Assembly: GCA_964408455.1 (NCBI GenBank)
Contig: CAYOZN010000002.1
Span: 1-64,000, forward strand
Source of the DNA: CAYOZN01 sp964408455
GTDB lineage: Bacteria; Planctomycetota; Phycisphaerae; UBA1845; UTPLA1
Length of the DNA: 64,000 bases
Direction of reading: 5' to 3'
In this document: positions 33,157 to 41,193 of the stretch, piece after piece
Layout of the letters: each line of letters begins with the position of its first letter
Numbering within the stretch: the first letter of the stretch is position 1
Made by a program: the position numbers and the translations under genes
The notes under the pieces: model-generated
What the model was told of the DNA's origin: nothing
Seen by the model: only the letters and a program-made list of their open reading frames with translations
Databases searched by the model: none

Positions 33157-35201
33157 TGCCTCCTCCCGACGACAGCCCGGCCGCATATCTCGACGAACGG
33201 CCGCTGTTCACTCGTGTTCAGGTGCGGTTCCTGGGCATCGTGGCTCCGCTGCTGATCGCATTTCCGCTCGCCTTGCTGCCGCGGCTGCACGTCATTCAAT
33301 CGCTGGAAGGCCATACCATCGACCAGCGCTTCCGGGCTCGCGGGCCGCGCTCGACGCAGACGCGAATCGTCGTCGTCGAGATCGGCAAGTCCGATCGCAT
33401 GACGCTTCGGGAGGGCGCGAATGCGTTCAACCTGCGACAGCACCTCGCCACCGCCATTGATCGCCTTGCCGACGCGGGGGCATTGGCCATCGGCGTCGAT
33501 TTCTGGCTGGAGGGATTGACCAACGACGACATCGACGAGCCGCTCGCGCGGAGTATCGCCCAGGCGCCGGTGGTCCTGGCGCTGACGCACACCGAGGGCA
33601 TGGTGGAGCGCGCGCCGGCGATGTTTCGCAGCGAATACACGACCGAAGGTGTGATCACGGTCTATCCCGACGCGGGCGGCAACGTCCTGCGGCGCCTGCC
33701 TGCCAATTTGTATCTTGATCTGCTTTCCGATGATGGCGCGGCCGGCGAGATGCAACGCGTGTGGCACCTGCCGGTTGCGATGGCGTGGTTCGCGACGGTG
33801 CAGCAGGATCCGGACGCGGGCGTGGCCATGGTCGACGGCCGCGCTCGAGTCGGACCGCATGCCGTGCAGCCGCGCGGGCTCATCGACTGGGTCTTCGTGG
33901 ATACGCAGGCCGCCGCGCCGCCGCCGGGCTGGACCGTGCTGCGGCTGGCCGATGTGGTCAATGGTGCCTTTGACGCCGACCGGGTCGATGGCGCGCTGGT
34001 CCTGATGGCCGAGGCCCGGACGATTGCGGATGCCCATCGAACGCCGCTTTCGGATCGGCATGTGCCCGGTGTTTATTACCATGCCAATGCGGTGGCACAC
34101 ATTCTCGATGACCGGTCCTTCGACGAGGCATGGTCGAGCCCGGCGCGACAATGGTGGCTGACCGGCGGGCTGGCCCTTGCCGCCGGGCTGTATGGATGGA
34201 TGATTCTGCCGTGGTGGCGATATCGCCGCGGAGGGCTGCTGCTGGCCAACTACATGCTTGGCGGCATCGCCCTCTTCCCCGGTGGCTGGACGATTGTCAG
34301 CGCATGGATGTTTCGTCACGGGGTATTGCTGCCGATGGCGGCGCCGCTGGCGGCGATGTCGCTTGCATTGACCGCGGGGCTGGCTGGCCAGTGGATCATC
34401 CTCGGCGTTCATGCCCGGCGCCTGGCCGAGCGTGCGCGGCGGATCGAGGCGCTGTTCGGGCGCAGCGTATCGCCAAGCGTCCTCGATGCCATCCGGCGGC
34501 AGCCGCAACGCATCGCCGGCATTCAGACGCGCGACGTGACGGTGCTGTTCGGCGATCTGCGAAACTTCACCGCGCTGACGGCGGAGATGCCGCCGGCGCG
34601 CGTGGCCGACATGCTGAATGAGTACTACGACTACGTCACCGCCGCGGTATTTCGCCAGGAGGGCTTCCTCGACAAGTTCGTTGGCGATGAGATCATGGCG
34701 GTGTTCTCGGTGCCGTTTGAACAGGCCGATCACGCGGAACGGGCGGTGCAGGCGGCTCTCGACATCAAGCGGCGCCTTGCGGCACTGAACGCGGCGCGGG
34801 CCCAACGTGGAGAGCCTCCGTTGGACTGCGGCCTGGGTATTCACTGCGGACAGGCGGCCGCCGGGCACATCGGCAGCCGCGATCGGTCGAATTACACGGT
34901 GGTCGGGGCGACGGTGAACCAGGCCGCCCGCATCGAGAAGCTGACCCGCCGGGGGGAAATACTCATCAGCGACGCCGTACGCAGACAACTGTCATCCGGC
35001 GTACAGGCGCGTCACTGGGGCAGGGTGGAGATTCGCGGCCTGTCTGGCATGCATGATGTATATGAAGTGGTGACCGATAACGAAACCGCGCCCGTAGACG
35101 GGGCCTCGGGTGCTTCCAGCGGCTCGACGACCAGCCTTCTCTCGACCGGTTCAGCGCGTCGCGTGGCGGAGGAGGGCTCGGTTCGCTCGGGCGAATCATG
35201 A
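33156..35201 (+). CDS. CHASE2-domain adenylate/guanylate cyclase
   Basis: 681 residues. After an N-terminal membrane helix (~25-45) comes a periplasmic CHASE2 sensor (~50-320; DQRFRARGPRSTQTRIVVVE, PGVYYHANAVAHILDDRSF). Three membrane helices follow (~330-420), then a linker and a class III cyclase domain (~455-640): DVTVLFGDLRNFTALTAEMP (first metal Asp), EGFLDKFVGDEIMAVFSVPF (second metal Asp), GIHCGQAAAGHIGSRDRSNY and VVGATVNQAARIEKLTRRGE. Both metal aspartates are present, so it should be active and make cAMP or cGMP in the cytoplasm. CHASE2 senses an unknown periplasmic signal. It is translationally coupled to the LPP20-like gene upstream, a possible periplasmic partner. Confidence 0.9.
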   Translation: MPPPDDSPAAYLDERPLFTRVQVRFLGIVAPLLIAFPLALLPRLHVIQSLEGHTIDQRFRARGPRSTQTRIVVVEIGKSDRMTLREGANAFNLRQHLATAIDRLADAGALAIGVDFWLEGLTNDDIDEPLARSIAQAPVVLALTHTEGMVERAPAMFRSEYTTEGVITVYPDAGGNVLRRLPANLYLDLLSDDGAAGEMQRVWHLPVAMAWFATVQQDPDAGVAMVDGRARVGPHAVQPRGLIDWVFVDTQAAAPPPGWTVLRLADVVNGAFDADRVDGALVLMAEARTIADAHRTPLSDRHVPGVYYHANAVAHILDDRSFDEAWSSPARQWWLTGGLALAAGLYGWMILPWWRYRRGGLLLANYMLGGIALFPGGWTIVSAWMFRHGVLLPMAAPLAAMSLALTAGLAGQWIILGVHARRLAERARRIEALFGRSVSPSVLDAIRRQPQRIAGIQTRDVTVLFGDLRNFTALTAEMPPARVADMLNEYYDYVTAAVFRQEGFLDKFVGDEIMAVFSVPFEQADHAERAVQAALDIKRRLAALNAARAQRGEPPLDCGLGIHCGQAAAGHIGSRDRSNYTVVGATVNQAARIEKLTRRGEILISDAVRRQLSSGVQARHWGRVEIRGLSGMHDVYEVVTDNETAPVDGASGASSGSTTSLLSTGSARRVAEEGSVRSGES

Positions 35202-35365
35202 GGCATGGGCGGAGTTTAATCGGCTGCATTTTGAAGGGCGGGCTGCTTTTTGAACCGGCAAGCCTCATTGCCGCCGGATGGCTGGCCGACGTAGATGTTG
35301 AGCCGCTGCGCGTGAGAACCGGCCTCCTGGCTCGCTTTTGGTTATACTAACCCCGGAGGCGGGGT

Positions 35366-37156
35366 ATGACCGCCAGGATGCAAGGGGGTTACCACCGCCG
35401 CACACCATTTGGTCGCAGACGCATGAACTCGTGGAGCGATCGCGTTATGACGGTTTTCGGCCGCACGTGCACCTCGTTACTGGTCTGCCTGGCAGCCATG
35501 CCGGTCATGGCGTCGGCGCAGGAATCCGCACCGGACACTTCTGAGCCGGCGGCGCGTTCCCGCGAGGGCCGCGAACGGCGACCCGCGCCGGTGACGATCG
35601 AAAACGCAAACATCCTCTCCATGTCCGACGACGGGACCTTTCGCGGGACGGTTGTGCTTCGCCGCGGGAAAATCGCGCAGGTGCAGAAGCGCAGTGGAAT
35701 CAGCATCGGGCTCGGCGGTGGACCGCGTCGCGGCGTGATCGACGGTAGCGGCAAGTTTGTCACACCCGGTTTTATCGATGCATCGTCGTCACTGGCGCTG
35801 TCTGCCGATGGCGGCGCCGGCGGCCGTGCTTCCTTCAAGGCGGCCGATGCCGTGGATCCGTTTGATCGAGCGGTCTTTGAAGAGGTTCTTCGCCAGGGCG
35901 TCACCACCATTTGCGTTGAGCCTCCGCACGATTCGGGCTTTGTCGGCTCCGCCGCGGTCATTCGACTGGAGAATCTCGACGATCTGGGGACGACGACTCG
36001 GGACGATGTGTGCCTCGTGGCGCGCGTCGGCCGGGGCGCCAAGGGCCCGGTGGCCCGCCTGAACGAACTTAGTGCACTTCGAAAGGCACTCGAAGACGCA
36101 AAGACGTACCGCGAGGCCCAGGAGGCCTATGAAGAAGAACTCGAGGAATACCGCAAGGGTCTGAAGGAGGGGAAGACCGTCAAGCTCGAGAAGAAGGAAG
36201 CAAAGAAGTCGCCCGAGAGCGGGCCCGCGCCCGCGCCGGACGAACAGCAGCGGCGTCGCCGGGGGCGGAGGCCGCCGCGACCGAGGCCGCCGAGAATGTC
36301 GGCCGTTGATCAGGTCAACGCCTGGCTGGGCGAATCGGCATGGCAGGAATCGCCGCCGGAACCGCGCGAGTGGTACACCGGCTTCACCGGCCCCATTTGC
36401 GATGAAGGCGAGAGCGAAGAGGCCCACGCCCTTCACTCCGGCGGCCACGACTACTCTGCCGAGGAACAGGCGGCCGAGTGGGAGGCCCTGCTCGACATGA
36501 TCCACGGCCAGGCCGACGGGGAAAAGCAGGACGGCAAATCCGACGCAAAGGGCGAATTGACCAAGCCGCAGAAGCCGGACCCGAGCACCGAGAATGAAGT
36601 GCTGGTTCGCGCGCTCAAGCACGAAATCCCGGTTCGGTTTGAAGTGCATCATCCTGCGGATGTCGCCGCAGTCTTGAAGCTGATCGAAGAATTCAATCTC
36701 AAGGCGAGCGTCAGCGGCGTCGCCGGCGCCGGATTCGTGGCCGACGAGATCGGCGAAACCGGCATGCAGGTATTGATCGATCGATCGTGGGCAGCCGCCG
36801 GTCTGGATCGCACGCATTGGGGCGACGTGGCGGCGAGTAACGCAAAGCTGCTGGCGGCGGCCGGCGCGCCGATCGTCATCACCAGTGGTCGTATGCCCGG
36901 CGTCAGCACCGCCTATCTTTCGCAGTTGGCGGCCATGTGGGCCGGCGGCGGCCTCGACCGCGACGCGGCCATGAAGGGCATCACCATCGAGGCTGCCCGC
37001 GCCTGCGGCATGGACGGGGAGATCGGCAGCATCGAGAAGGACAAGCTGGCCGACGTCGTGGTCTGGAGCAATCATCCGCTTCGGCCGGATGCGGTGGTGG
37101 AACGGGTCTTCGTCGGCGGCCGCGAGGTGTATCGTCGGCCCGGCATCGGGGGTTGA
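35366..37156 (+). CDS. exported amidohydrolase-superfamily protein 1 (metal site lost)
   Basis: First of eight related genes. 596 residues from the ATG at 35366, chosen for GGAGG six bases upstream; ATGs at 35423 and 35447 are alternatives giving a tighter signal peptide (SLLVCLAAMPVMASA). The fold markers are an N-terminal beta-sandwich (VTIENANILSMSDDGTFRGT), FVTPGFIDASSSLAL where an active enzyme has HxH, FEVHHPADVAAVLKLIEEFN, and the closing AMKGITIEAARACGMDGEIG with SIEKDKLADVVVWSNHPL. Both HxH histidines are replaced and the usual Asp near the end is in ITSGR, so zinc catalysis is unlikely. A Glu/Lys-rich coiled-coil insert (~250-300) followed by Arg/Pro runs interrupts the barrel. TATACT at 35343 may be a -10 element. 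Confidence 0.8.
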   Translation: MTARMQGGYHRRTPFGRRRMNSWSDRVMTVFGRTCTSLLVCLAAMPVMASAQESAPDTSEPAARSREGRERRPAPVTIENANILSMSDDGTFRGTVVLRRGKIAQVQKRSGISIGLGGGPRRGVIDGSGKFVTPGFIDASSSLALSADGGAGGRASFKAADAVDPFDRAVFEEVLRQGVTTICVEPPHDSGFVGSAAVIRLENLDDLGTTTRDDVCLVARVGRGAKGPVARLNELSALRKALEDAKTYREAQEAYEEELEEYRKGLKEGKTVKLEKKEAKKSPESGPAPAPDEQQRRRRGRRPPRPRPPRMSAVDQVNAWLGESAWQESPPEPREWYTGFTGPICDEGESEEAHALHSGGHDYSAEEQAAEWEALLDMIHGQADGEKQDGKSDAKGELTKPQKPDPSTENEVLVRALKHEIPVRFEVHHPADVAAVLKLIEEFNLKASVSGVAGAGFVADEIGETGMQVLIDRSWAAAGLDRTHWGDVAASNAKLLAAAGAPIVITSGRMPGVSTAYLSQLAAMWAGGGLDRDAAMKGITIEAARACGMDGEIGSIEKDKLADVVVWSNHPLRPDAVVERVFVGGREVYRRPGIGG

Positions 37157-37174
37157 GGCGCCTCGGGGGGATGC

Positions 37175-38353
37175 ATGGTCCGTAATCGTCTCGTCCTTCG
37201 CTGCACGGCCGCCGCGCTGTGCCTGGGTTTTGCGACGGCACTGAGTGCCGCCGAACCGGCACGGTATGCGGTCAAGGCGCGAGGCTATCTCGCCCCGGAT
37301 GGTAAGCTCGTCCGCGATGCGATCATGCTGGTGGAAAACGGGAAGATTCTCTCCATCGGCAAGGACATCAGGATTGCCGAAGGCTGGCCGGTGTTCGATT
37401 GCTCAAGGCGCTATCTCGGTCCCGGCCTCATTGACGTACACACTTCGCTCGGCGCCGGGGGCCGCACCGGCGAGGCGGCACACGCCGTCGAATCCGCGGC
37501 CGAGGCGCGCGATCTGTTCAACCGATTCGCTGCCGATTTCGATCGCGCTGCGCAAGCCGGCATCACGTCGGTGGTTCTCGCGCCCTCCTCGGCGCACCTC
37601 GTCGGTGGGGCGACGGCCGTCGTCAAGACCGGCGGCAGCGATGCCCGGCGGCGAGTCGTTGGCCGCGGCCCGCTGAAGCTCTCGCTGAGCGATGAGGCCT
37701 TCTCGCCCGATCGCGTGCCCACTTCGCTTCAGGGGGCCGTTCAGGAGCTAACGCGGTTGATCGAAGCAGCCCGCCCGGACCGCAGCGATCAGTCGGAGTT
37801 CGCCCGCTGGGCCCGCGGCGAAACGGTGGCACTGGTGGACGTCATCGATGCCGAGGGGCTGTCGCTCCTTGCGCGATTTGCAAAGGAACTCGGCGTCAAG
37901 TGCGTGCCGCTGCACGGGAACTTCGCCGTCGAGCGGCTCGACGACGTCAACGCCCTGGTGCCGACGGTCGTTCTTGGTACCTACGAATTCAGCGACCCCA
38001 TTCGCTTTACCAGAACCCCGGCCATGCTCAAGGAAACAGGCGTCGCCTTCGCATTTACGTCCAACGCGCCGCGGTATCCTCCCGAGTTTCTGCGAGTGGC
38101 AATCGCGATCGCCGCCCGGCAGGGGCTGTCGCTGGCTGCTGCACAGCAGGCCGTCACCACGACGCCGGCGGAGCTGCTGGGCCTGAGCGAACGCATCGGT
38201 TCACTCAAGGCCGGCTGCGACGCCGATTTTGTCGTGACCACCGGTCATCCGCTGATGCTGACGTCCCGCATCACCGGCGTCTTCATCGATGGCGAACGCG
38301 TCTGGAGCGAATCAGAAGATGAGAAGGACCGGCCGGGGAGGAATACGCGATGA
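37175..38353 (+). CDS. exported amidohydrolase-superfamily protein 2 (HxH partly lost)
   Basis: 392 residues, starting 18 bases after the previous stop. Signal peptide LRCTAAALCLGFATALSAAE. N-terminal strand set DAIMLVENGKILSIGKDIRI, then GPGLIDVHTSLGAGG: the first His of HxH is kept and the second is Ser. GITSVVLAPSSAHLVGGATA marks the barrel. Later VAFAFTSNAPRYPPEFLRVA stands where active relatives have a metal-binding Asp, followed by TTTPAELLGLSERIGSLKAG and DADFVVTTGHPL. It lacks the coiled-coil insert of gene 1. Probably a non-hydrolytic or divergent member acting outside the cytoplasm. Its stop overlaps the next start by four bases. Confidence 0.8.
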   Translation: MVRNRLVLRCTAAALCLGFATALSAAEPARYAVKARGYLAPDGKLVRDAIMLVENGKILSIGKDIRIAEGWPVFDCSRRYLGPGLIDVHTSLGAGGRTGEAAHAVESAAEARDLFNRFAADFDRAAQAGITSVVLAPSSAHLVGGATAVVKTGGSDARRRVVGRGPLKLSLSDEAFSPDRVPTSLQGAVQELTRLIEAARPDRSDQSEFARWARGETVALVDVIDAEGLSLLARFAKELGVKCVPLHGNFAVERLDDVNALVPTVVLGTYEFSDPIRFTRTPAMLKETGVAFAFTSNAPRYPPEFLRVAIAIAARQGLSLAAAQQAVTTTPAELLGLSERIGSLKAGCDADFVVTTGHPLMLTSRITGVFIDGERVWSESEDEKDRPGRNTR

Positions 38354-39648
38354 CCGTTGCCCCGCGAAGTGCTTTCATGCTGCCGATCGTCCTGCTGGGC
38401 GCGGTCGCAATTGGTGCGACGACATTGCGCGCCGATGAGCCGGCAACGCAAACGCTGCTGCTCAAGGCGGCCCGGATATATCTTAATCCGGACGACGTCG
38501 TCGAAAGCGCCGCGGTGCTGATCGAGCACGGACGCATCTCGGCCATCGGCGCCGATCTGACGGCCCCCGAGGGTGCAACCATCATCGACGTGCCGGACGG
38601 CACGATCACGGCCGGTTTGATCGATGCATGCGCGTCTGTCGGCTTTCGCGATCCCGTCAATCGCGCCGAGCATGCCAGCGAGTGCGTGCCGGAGACGCGC
38701 GTGCTGGACATGCTCGATCTTCACAGCCGGGAGTTCGATCACCTGGCCCGGCAGGGCGTGACGACGGTTTATGTGACGGCGGATGGGGCAAGTGCCATCG
38801 GCGGGCGCGGCGCGCTCCTGCGCACGGCGGGCCCGTCGGAGCAGCGCATCATCCGCGATGCATGGGGCGTGAAGGCGACGATCGGCCGCGAGCCGATCTT
38901 CAAGGGTGCGTTCAATCGCGGCCCGTTCGGTCGCGTGTCGCACCTCACGCGGCGCCCGACCACGCGCATGGGCCTGGTGTGGACCTTCCGCAAGGCATTT
39001 CATGACGCGCAGGTGGTCTCCCGCGGCGGCACGCCGGCCACCAGCGGCGAGGGCGCGCCCTCCGAGGCATCGCTCAACGTGCTGACGCGCGTGGTTCGCG
39101 GCGAGATCCCGTTGCGGATTCAGGCGCGGGCCCAAGTGGATATCCTCACGGCCATCCGGCTCAGCCGCGAGTTCAACGTGCCGTTTCTGCTGGAAGAGGG
39201 CACACAGGCCTTCCGCTGCATCGATGAGCTGAAAGAAAACAGTGTTCCCATCATCTTCGGACCGATCTTTGATTATCCCGGCGGCTATCGCGGAATGACC
39301 CGCGAGGCGGATGGGTCGCGCATGAACACCGCGACCGAGTTGATCAAGGCCGGCCTCACGGTGGCGCTCACCGCCGCCGATCAGACCGGGGAAGCGGCCC
39401 TGCCTCAGCAGGCGACGTATGCGATGCGGCACGGGTTGACGCGCCAACAGGCACTTGCCGCCACCACGACGACACCGGCGGCGTTACTTGAACTGGCCGA
39501 CTCGGCAGGGCGGATCGAGCCCGGCCGGCCGGCCGATATCGTCGTGTGGTCGGGAGAACCGTTCGACGCCACCACGCGGGCCGAGGCGGTCATCATCGGC
39601 GGCCGGCTGATTGCGTCGCCAGCCGCAAAAAGCGAGGAGAGGCGATGA
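38350..39648 (+). CDS. exported amidohydrolase-superfamily protein 3 (HxH lost)
   Basis: 432 residues, start fused to the previous stop (ATGA). Signal peptide AFMLPIVLLGAVAIGATTLRA. Superfamily markers: SAAVLIEHGRISAIGADLTA; TAGLIDACASVGFRD in place of the HxH strand (both His absent); GVTTVYVTADGASAIGGRGA; IPLRIQARAQVDILTAIRLS with REFNVPFLLEEGTQAF, the positions that carry further His ligands in active enzymes; VALTAADQTGEAALPQQATY; and TTTPAALLELADSAGRIEPG with RPADIVVWSGEPF. A Lys in DAWGVKATIGREP occupies the place of the bridging lysine. The overall fold is retained but the binuclear site is incomplete. Confidence 0.8.
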   Translation: MTVAPRSAFMLPIVLLGAVAIGATTLRADEPATQTLLLKAARIYLNPDDVVESAAVLIEHGRISAIGADLTAPEGATIIDVPDGTITAGLIDACASVGFRDPVNRAEHASECVPETRVLDMLDLHSREFDHLARQGVTTVYVTADGASAIGGRGALLRTAGPSEQRIIRDAWGVKATIGREPIFKGAFNRGPFGRVSHLTRRPTTRMGLVWTFRKAFHDAQVVSRGGTPATSGEGAPSEASLNVLTRVVRGEIPLRIQARAQVDILTAIRLSREFNVPFLLEEGTQAFRCIDELKENSVPIIFGPIFDYPGGYRGMTREADGSRMNTATELIKAGLTVALTAADQTGEAALPQQATYAMRHGLTRQQALAATTTTPAALLELADSAGRIEPGRPADIVVWSGEPFDATTRAEAVIIGGRLIASPAAKSEERR

Positions 39649-41150
39649 CGGTCGGAATTCTGGAATCGCGAACCTGGCGGTCGATCGTGACTGCGGCATT
39701 GCTGATGGTCGCCCTGGCGACGGTGCGACCAGCCGCCGGTCAGGTGGTGGTGCTCGAAGGCGGCACAATCATTCCCGTGGCGGGCGAGACGCTCAAGAAG
39801 GGCAGCATTCTCATCCGCGACGGCCGCATCGCCGAGATCGGGGAAACCGTGGAGACGCCCTTCGATGCGAAGGTGATCGACGTCTCAGGCAAGACGCTGT
39901 TTCCCGGCATGATTGATGTTCACACCTGGCGCGGCATGGATGTGCCCAACGAATCCCCGCCGGTGACGCCCTTTCTCAACGTGTACGATGCCATCGATCC
40001 GGCACAACTGTTCTTCGAAGACTCGCTGCGCGACGGCGTGCTGTCCATCCACGTCAGCCCGGCCAACAACACGGTCATCGGCGGCCTGACGCGCGTGGTG
40101 CACCCGATCGGCATGACGCCGGACGAAATGACCACGGCGGCCGAAGTGGCGATGAAGATTGCCGTCTCGCCGAAGAACGGCTTCGACCGCATGCTCCAGA
40201 TGGCGACGTTTCGCGAGACGTTCCGCCGGCTCGACGAAACGCTGGCCAAACTGGCGGTCGAGAAGTACGAAGAGAAGCTGCGCGAAGATGGGAAGGACCT
40301 GAGCGTGCCGCCTGAGGAGGAGGAGCGTCTGGGCCGGGAGCTCCTCAAGGAAGAACACCTCGAAGAAAAGGACCGCAACCTGCTGCGGCTCACGCAGGGC
40401 AAGCTGCGCACGTTCATCTTTGCCGGCGCGGCCATGGATGTGCCGGCCGCCATCCGGCTGGCGAAGGATCACGGATTTTTCGAGCAATCGGTCCTCGTTC
40501 TCGGCCCCGAGTGCCACAAGGCTGTCGCCAACCTGAAGAAGGCGGGGCGCCCGGTCGTGCTGGCCAGCGAGTTGATCCATCGCGAAGTCGATCCATTCAC
40601 CGGCGAAGAAAAGGAGACGTTTGTCCCGGCGGTCATCGACAAAGCGGGGCTGGCGTTCGCGCTTCAACGCGAATACGGCACCACGCTGGGCGAGCGCTAT
40701 CTCTGGTACCAGGCGGCTCGCTGCGTGCGCGAGGGCATCTCGCGCGAGAAGGCGCTCAAGGCCATCACGCTCTGGCCGGCCGAAATGCTGGGCCTGGGCG
40801 AGCGGCTGGGCTCACTCGAAAAGGGCAAGGATGCGAACGTGCTGGTGCTCAGCGGCGATCCGCTCGATGCCCAGACGTGGGTGGAAAAGGCGTTCGTTCA
40901 GGGCATCGAGGTCTACGATCGCTCCGAGGACATCCGCCTGAAGGAACTGCTCGCACCGCCGGAAAAAGGTATTGGCCCCAGCAGCCAGAAACCGCCGGAG
41001 GCGACGAAGCCTGCCGAGGACAAAACACCGGCAGTCGATAGCGCGAAGGAACAGCCGCGCGAGCGCCGGCCCGGTCGAAGGCCGGGCGGTCGAAGAGGCG
41101 GCCGGCGTCCACCACCGGGCGACGATGGCGGCAACGAGGGCGGCGAGTAA
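39645..41150 (+). CDS. exported amidohydrolase-superfamily protein 4 (HxH partly lost)
   Basis: 501 residues; ATG in an ATGA overlap with the previous stop and GAGGAG just upstream. Signal peptide IVTAALLMVALATVRPAAG. Markers: KGSILIRDGRIAEIGETVET; FPGMIDVHTWRGMDV (first His kept, second Trp); GVLSIHVSPANNTVIGGLTR; a Lys in EVAMKIAVSPKNG at the bridging-lysine position; then a long charged helical insert (KYEEKLREDGKDLSVPPEEE and on) before the second half. It ends with ITLWPAEMLGLGERLGSLEK and GKDANVLVLSGDPL, then a ~70-residue Pro/Glu/Arg/Gly-rich tail. No intact metal set. Confidence 0.8.
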   Translation: MTVGILESRTWRSIVTAALLMVALATVRPAAGQVVVLEGGTIIPVAGETLKKGSILIRDGRIAEIGETVETPFDAKVIDVSGKTLFPGMIDVHTWRGMDVPNESPPVTPFLNVYDAIDPAQLFFEDSLRDGVLSIHVSPANNTVIGGLTRVVHPIGMTPDEMTTAAEVAMKIAVSPKNGFDRMLQMATFRETFRRLDETLAKLAVEKYEEKLREDGKDLSVPPEEEERLGRELLKEEHLEEKDRNLLRLTQGKLRTFIFAGAAMDVPAAIRLAKDHGFFEQSVLVLGPECHKAVANLKKAGRPVVLASELIHREVDPFTGEEKETFVPAVIDKAGLAFALQREYGTTLGERYLWYQAARCVREGISREKALKAITLWPAEMLGLGERLGSLEKGKDANVLVLSGDPLDAQTWVEKAFVQGIEVYDRSEDIRLKELLAPPEKGIGPSSQKPPEATKPAEDKTPAVDSAKEQPRERRPGRRPGGRRGGRRPPPGDDGGNEGGE

Positions 41151-41193
41151 GCAAGAGCAACGGTTTATACGCAGCGGGCAATCAGGCTTGAGA

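Noticed and set aside
32655..34988. 777-codon minus-strand open frame opposite the cyclase
   Set aside because: The plus strand carries unmistakable CHASE2 and cyclase motifs; the antisense product is Arg/His/Gln-rich without motifs.
35343..35348. TATACT as the -10 of a promoter for the amidohydrolase operon
   Set aside because: It matches -10 well, but no -35 element lies at the usual spacing, and a start site there would leave almost no leader before the favoured ATG; kept only as a remark under the gene.
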